Of a stretch of 64,000 bases of DNA, positions 60,393 to 64,000 are shown piece by piece. The notes beneath the pieces were generated by a model, which was not told the DNA's origin, did no database searches, and worked only from the letters and a program-made list of their open reading frames with translations. This DNA is from CAVXWV01 sp963695415 (GTDB taxonomy: Bacteria; Chloroflexota; Anaerolineae; Anaerolineales; UBA4823): contig CAVOGL010000007.1 in the NCBI GenBank assembly GCA_963695415.1, positions 124,001 to 188,000 of the forward strand, written 5' to 3'. How positions within the stretch are numbered: position 1 is the stretch's first letter; each line of letters begins with the position of its first letter. The translations under genes and the position numbers were made by a program.

Positions 60393-61454
60393 TTATGGGA
60401 TCCCGAAGTCATTTACTGCCCTTACGATTTCGGGCAGGCTGGTGCGCCATGCGAATGGCGGGACATTCTCTGAGATTTGAATTTGCAGCCTGCCAGTGTG
60501 ACCGCCTGTTTCCAGGATGTCAATGGCATGTGCATAGATTTGTTCAGGCGGCTGTAGATGCACCGAGGATGGGAAATTGATGAAAAGGCGTTTACTTGGC
60601 CATAAACTGACCGCATCAGCAACTGTTGTGTCATTATCCGGCGCAGGGGAGAAGGAATCGAGCCCGTCAAGTCTGCTACCGGCGATCAGGTCCCAAAGGG
60701 GCTTAAGATTGCCGTCCATGTGGGAGAAAGTAAAGGCTCCTCTCTCTGCCAGCATTGTGGACAGTTCATCATAAAATGGGACACAATATTCTGTAAATCG
60801 CCGGGGACCTATCGCATCGGCTGTGATGTTGTCCGGGAAGTCGATGAAAGCTGCCGGTGATTGGTAAGCGATCTCCATTAATTTTCGCTCGCGCGCACTC
60901 AATAGGTCGAAAGTTTTCTCAACAACATCAGGATAATCCGCCCAATGGTATGCCAGGTGGTCAAGTCCAGTCCAAAGGATCCACATCTGTTGAAACGGAG
61001 TCCTTTCGACTGCGACCAATGGGACGCCCATATCGCCCAGGTCTGCCTGGTCCTGGTAGAACCTGTCAAAATCTGGGAGAATGCGTAAATCTTCCAGGAA
61101 ATACCAGAAAACATCATAATCTTTCCTTTCCTGGATGAAGTGTTTGCGGATGGAGGAGCTGTCCAGGGCGTTTTCGAATGCGCGTTCTTCGTAAATCGAT
61201 CCAACCGGTGTGATTAATGTATTGCGTTCCCAGCGTGTGTCGTTGATGTAGAATGGCTCCGTCTTAAAACGGCAGTTGGGATGTTCGACACGGTGAACCT
61301 GGGACCAGCGCATCAGTCCAAAGTTCTCTTCTCCAAGCACTGATTTCAATTCGGACAGGGGCAGCATTCCGTCATACAAAACAAAAGGAACCCTGTCGAG
61401 GGGGGTTCCCTGAACGACGGCGAGAATACGCTCGCGCATGGTCATTTTTTTCAT
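60393..61454 (-). CDS. Uroporphyrinogen-decarboxylase-family protein
   Basis: 353 residues from the ATG at 61454. The family fold is suggested by MTMRERILAVVQGTPLDRVP at the N-terminus and FIDFPDNITADAIGPRRFTE, FTFSHMDGNLKPLWDLIAGS further on. Besides haem synthesis, this fold includes methyltransferases (MtaA/MtbA type) that handle methyl-cobamides. True HemE motifs are absent and the neighbours are sugar genes, so haem synthesis is unlikely; a methyl-transfer or demethylation role is only a hypothesis. There is no Shine-Dalgarno box; a TATAAT lies 6 bases before the ATG (61461-61466). It is 14 bases after the dehydrogenase stop. Confidence 0.82.
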   Translation of the reverse strand: MKKMTMRERILAVVQGTPLDRVPFVLYDGMLPLSELKSVLGEENFGLMRWSQVHRVEHPNCRFKTEPFYINDTRWERNTLITPVGSIYEERAFENALDSSSIRKHFIQERKDYDVFWYFLEDLRILPDFDRFYQDQADLGDMGVPLVAVERTPFQQMWILWTGLDHLAYHWADYPDVVEKTFDLLSARERKLMEIAYQSPAAFIDFPDNITADAIGPRRFTEYCVPFYDELSTMLAERGAFTFSHMDGNLKPLWDLIAGSRLDGLDSFSPAPDNDTTVADAVSLWPSKRLFINFPSSVHLQPPEQIYAHAIDILETGGHTGRLQIQISENVPPFAWRTSLPEIVRAVNDFGIP

Positions 61455-61468
61455 GGGGCTATTATAGT

Positions 61469-62426
61469 TCAAGACACCGCAAACGGCAGCGGTTCACCGC
61501 GCACACCTGCCACCAGGTTGCGGACCGCCATCTGCGACATCAGGGTTCTTGATGTGACGGTGGCAGACGCAATGTGAGGAGCCACGATCAGGTTAGGCAG
61601 CTTGAGTAAAGGATGGTCTGCCGGCAGTGGTTCCGGGTCGGTTACATCCAGGGCTGCCGCAGCGATCCAGCCTTCCCGTAATGCGGTGACCAGCGCCTCG
61701 CTGTCCACAACCGGACCTCGTGAAGTGTTCACCAGCACCGCAGATGGCTTCATCAGGCTTAAGCTGTTCTGCATTGATCATGCCTCGGGTCTCTGGTGTC
61801 AGGTTAGTGTGCAGGGAGACAAAATCCGACTGGCGCAGCAGTTCATTCAGGGAGCAGTATTCTGCTCCAACCTCTGCTGCTTCAGGTTGGGGGGCGATAT
61901 CCGTGTAGAGCACCCGCATATTGAACCCTTTTGCTCTCCGGGCAACTGCCTGCCCGATCCTGCCCAAACCGACGATGCCCAGTGTCGCGCCCCAGATATC
62001 CTGACCGAGGAGAAGGGTCAGTCCCCAGGTATCCCATTTCCCCTGGCGCACGTAGTCCATCCCCTCCACGATTCGTCGAGCTGCGGAGAGCATAAGGGTG
62101 AAGGCAAAATCCGCGGTGGCATCGGTCAGCACGCCAGGTGTGTTGCCTACCAGGATGCCGCGTTGTTTCGCTGCCTGGATATCAACATTATCGTATCCAA
62201 CTGCGCACTGGCTGATCACTTTCAAGCCTGGGGCTGCATCCATCAAAAATGCGTCGATGCGGTCGGTGAGCAGGCAGAGCAACCCGGCTTTTTTTCTGGT
62301 TTTATCTACCAGAATTTCATAAGGTGGTGGGGTCTCGAAGTCCCATATCTCAACCTGGCAGGCTGCCAGCAGTTCTTTATAGGCAGGCTCAGGCAGCCTG
62401 CGGGTGACAAAAACATCGGGTTTCAT
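61469..62426 (-). CDS. D-2-hydroxyacid dehydrogenase (glyoxylate/hydroxypyruvate reductase-like), one frameshift
   Basis: Reconstructed length 318 residues, normal for the family. GGAGG is upstream of the ATG at 62426. NAD-binding motif is TLGIVGLGRIGQAVARRA; catalytic residues are in LVNTSRGPVVDSEAL (Arg), DPEPLP (Glu) and VAPHIASAT (His). The 5' frame (62426-61593) breaks after NAEQL; deleting one A near 61760-61762 gives SLMKPSAVLVNTS in the second frame. It reduces glyoxylate or hydroxypyruvate, or oxidises D-glycerate, and could act in sugar-acid metabolism with its neighbours. Confidence 0.9.
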
Positions 62427-62454
62427 GAAGCCTCCAACCAGTAGAATTTAGCCG

Positions 62455-62460
62455 ATTATA
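62455..62460 (-). promoter_or_regulatory. -10 box of the minus-strand dehydrogenase operon
   Basis: TATAAT on the minus strand, with the ATG at 62426 about 30 bases downstream and a Shine-Dalgarno box between them. No good -35 match was found. Confidence 0.45.
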
Positions 62461-62527
62461 ATACCCACTGGTTATTCAACATGGAATTATTGTTATCAAT
62501 GGGATTATTCAACTAAAAGGGATCTGA

Positions 62528-63503
62528 ATGAAGATAGAACAACGAGAAATAGGGCGTACTGGACTCAGGGTGAGTATGATTGGACTGGGAGCTGGAGGCA
62601 ACAGCCGCCTGGGACTTGTCGACCGGGCATGATGAAGAACATGCCACCAGTGTCGTCCGGGAAGCCTTGAATATGGGGATCACAATGGTGGATACTGCCC
62701 ATTACTACCAAACCCAACCGGCGGTGGGTCAGGCTTTAGAGAAATGGTCAGGAGGTGACTCGGCTAAGAAGCGGCAGGTTGTAGTATCCACGAAGGGTCC
62801 CTATAGACACGGGGACAGTGAACTGCTGTCAGAAAAGGAATTCCAGGACAACATCGAAAACAGCCTGCGCGAGCTGCAGCTGGAGACCATCGATATCTAC
62901 TTCATCCACGGACTGAATGCAGAATACTACCTGCCTGCCCGTGATCGCTTCATACCTGTCCTTGAGAAGGCAAGGGATGCCGGAAAAATCCGTTTTACCG
63001 GTGTTACCGAAGGATTTGAGAGCGATACGCAGCACACCATGCTGCAACTTGCGGTGCAGGACGATGCCTGGGACGTGGTCATGGTTGGCTTCAATATTCT
63101 CAATCCTTCCGCGCGCGAACGGGTCCTGGCTCATACCAGGGCAAAGGGGATTGGAACCCTGGGAATGTTTGCTGTACGCAGGGCGTTGATCGATGAGAAT
63201 TGGCTGCGCATTTTGTTGAGACAGATGGCACAGGCAGGTGAAATTGACCACGACCTGGCTGAAGCACCTGACCTCTTGGATGCCTTGGGGCTGCGAGGCG
63301 TGTGTGAGTCACTATCGGAAGCCGCGTACCGTTTTTGCGCCTATGAACCGGGCATGGACTGTGTTCTCAGTGGGACAAGTGATCCAGCACATCTGGCAGA
63401 GAATATTCGTGCTGTCCAGCGCGGACCTCTTCCGCCTGAGACTTTACAAATGTTGGACCAGTTATTTGGGAAAATTGAGAGTGTATCCGCCCAGGTGAGG
63501 TGA
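62528..63503 (+). CDS. Aldo/keto reductase, one frameshift
   Basis: Reconstructed length 324 residues. ATG at 62528 with AGGGA upstream encodes QREIGRTGLRVSMIGLGAGG, the usual AKR N-terminus, then runs to a stop at about 62632. Removing one G near 62618 gives LGLSTGHDEEHATSVVREAL and joins the frame from 62580. Catalytic tetrad pieces are MVDTAHYY (Asp, Tyr), VVSTKGP (Lys) and IYFIHGL (His). NAD(P)H-dependent reduction of an aldehyde or sugar is expected; substrate unknown. It is divergent from the dehydrogenase operon. Confidence 0.9.
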
Positions 63504-63598
63504 ATCTCTCGATCGCAAATCCATGCAGTTCCGGTAGCTGCCCCTAAATTTAAAACAGCAGCAATCCACTATTTAAAACTTGGGTGAAAATCAGATCA

Positions 63599-63853
63599 TC
63601 AAAAAAAACGGGTCCAATAAATGGTCAAATATGCTACCAATCCTAATAGGAAAGGATACAGTATTACCAGGAACAGGATATCCAGGAAACTCAGATTCCG
63701 GAAAGTCATGGCAAGACCCATATCAGCAACCTGGTTTAGAAAATCATACCAGGTTGAGAATCCCAAACCTTTCGCTACTACATTCAAAGCGATTGCGCTG
63801 ACCAGGATCACTAACCCGGTCAAAAATATTCTTACAAAAATCATCAGGACCAT
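63599..63853 (-). CDS. Small membrane protein, function unknown
   Basis: 84 residues with two hydrophobic segments, about 5-27 (MIFVRIFLTGLVILVSAIAL) and 55-80 (FLDILFLVILYPFLLGLVAY). The ATG has only a weak AAGAG box. I recognise no family. Its composition and clear two-helix pattern support a real gene. Convergent with the aldo/keto reductase gene. Confidence 0.55.
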   Translation of the reverse strand: MVLMIFVRIFLTGLVILVSAIALNVVAKGLGFSTWYDFLNQVADMGLAMTFRNLSFLDILFLVILYPFLLGLVAYLTIYWTRFF

Positions 63854-63977
63854 TTTACTCTTACTTATAGGAAACAGGGAACCGCTTATCTCACCATGTA
63901 GTCTTGATTGACCCTGGTGATTGCCTGTGACATAATAACAAAATCCAGACCGGTAAATTATTAAAAGAGGTCACAAA

Positions 63978-64000
63978 GTGAAAATTCTGAATACTCCCCT
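63978..64000 (+). CDS. Start of a gene cut by the window end
   Basis: A GTG at 63978, with AGAGG 7 bases upstream, begins a frame MKILNTP that runs off the window. Too short to assign. Confidence 0.35.

Noticed and set aside
61602..62444. 280-codon plus-strand frame
   Set aside because: It is fully antisense to the D-2-hydroxyacid dehydrogenase and has no recognisable domain.

Overview
The window looks like a chromosomal segment of a heterotrophic, probably anaerobic member of the Chloroflexota, Anaerolineae-like. This placement is an inference from gene content, with no marker gene or database search behind it. Supporting content: Thr/Pro-rich protein tails, an Agl23-like glycosyltransferase carrying NHL repeats, a Tat-type lipoprotein that binds oligopeptides or oligosaccharides, several unusual glycoside hydrolases, and plsX-fabF lipid genes. 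No phage, insertion sequence, CRISPR array or rRNA was found.

Layout. 1-1872 (minus): 5' part of a large (alpha/alpha)6-type glycoside hydrolase cut by the window edge. 2048-5873 (plus): MaoC-type hydratase and a class A penicillin-binding protein. 5891-13308 (minus): a run of ornithine aminotransferase, alanine dehydrogenase, CoA-transferase, pyruvate kinase and a methylase-like zinc-ribbon protein, close-packed and partly overlapping. 13362-16036 (minus): RsmD, GtrA, a nucleotide-sugar epimerase/decarboxylase and a lipoprotein. 16164-22500 (plus): ScpB, a tocopherol-cyclase-like protein, an RsuA/RluB pseudouridine synthase and an Agl23-like membrane glycosyltransferase. 23483-25122 (plus): a helical protein and an SPFH-domain protein with a C-terminal helix-turn-helix. 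25324-28324 (minus): NERD-like membrane protein, FabF, PlsX. 28451-28532: tRNA-Leu(GAG) behind a near-consensus promoter. 28703-33153 (plus): polar amino-acid ABC transporter parts, EttA, and the AzlC/AzlD exporter. 33195-40804 (plus): a coupled DNA-repair operon that reads as a split AddAB-type helicase-nuclease in three genes plus RecJ. 40832-43955: inositol-phosphatase-family enzyme, a DUF2867-type SDR, and a decayed rel pseudogene.

43963-63503 is a carbohydrate-oriented accessory region: a sugar-isomerase-like protein, a class V aminotransferase, a GH36-like enzyme, a complete five-component Opp/Dpp-type importer, a large unidentified toroid/sandwich protein, a GH42-like enzyme, a UroD-family protein, a D-2-hydroxyacid dehydrogenase and an aldo/keto reductase. 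The simplest reading is import and breakdown of a galactoside-like or modified oligosaccharide, but no substrate is proven.

Data quality. At least 14 otherwise intact genes carry exactly one single-base indel, several in homopolymers, and the flanking frames rejoin into full-length family proteins. This is best explained by sequencing or assembly error, not by biology. These genes are listed as single CDSs over their reconstructed span, with the shift position given. One indel creates a false 1520-codon fusion at 17938-22500, which is split here into two genes. Only the rel remnant at 43169-43955 looks truly decayed.
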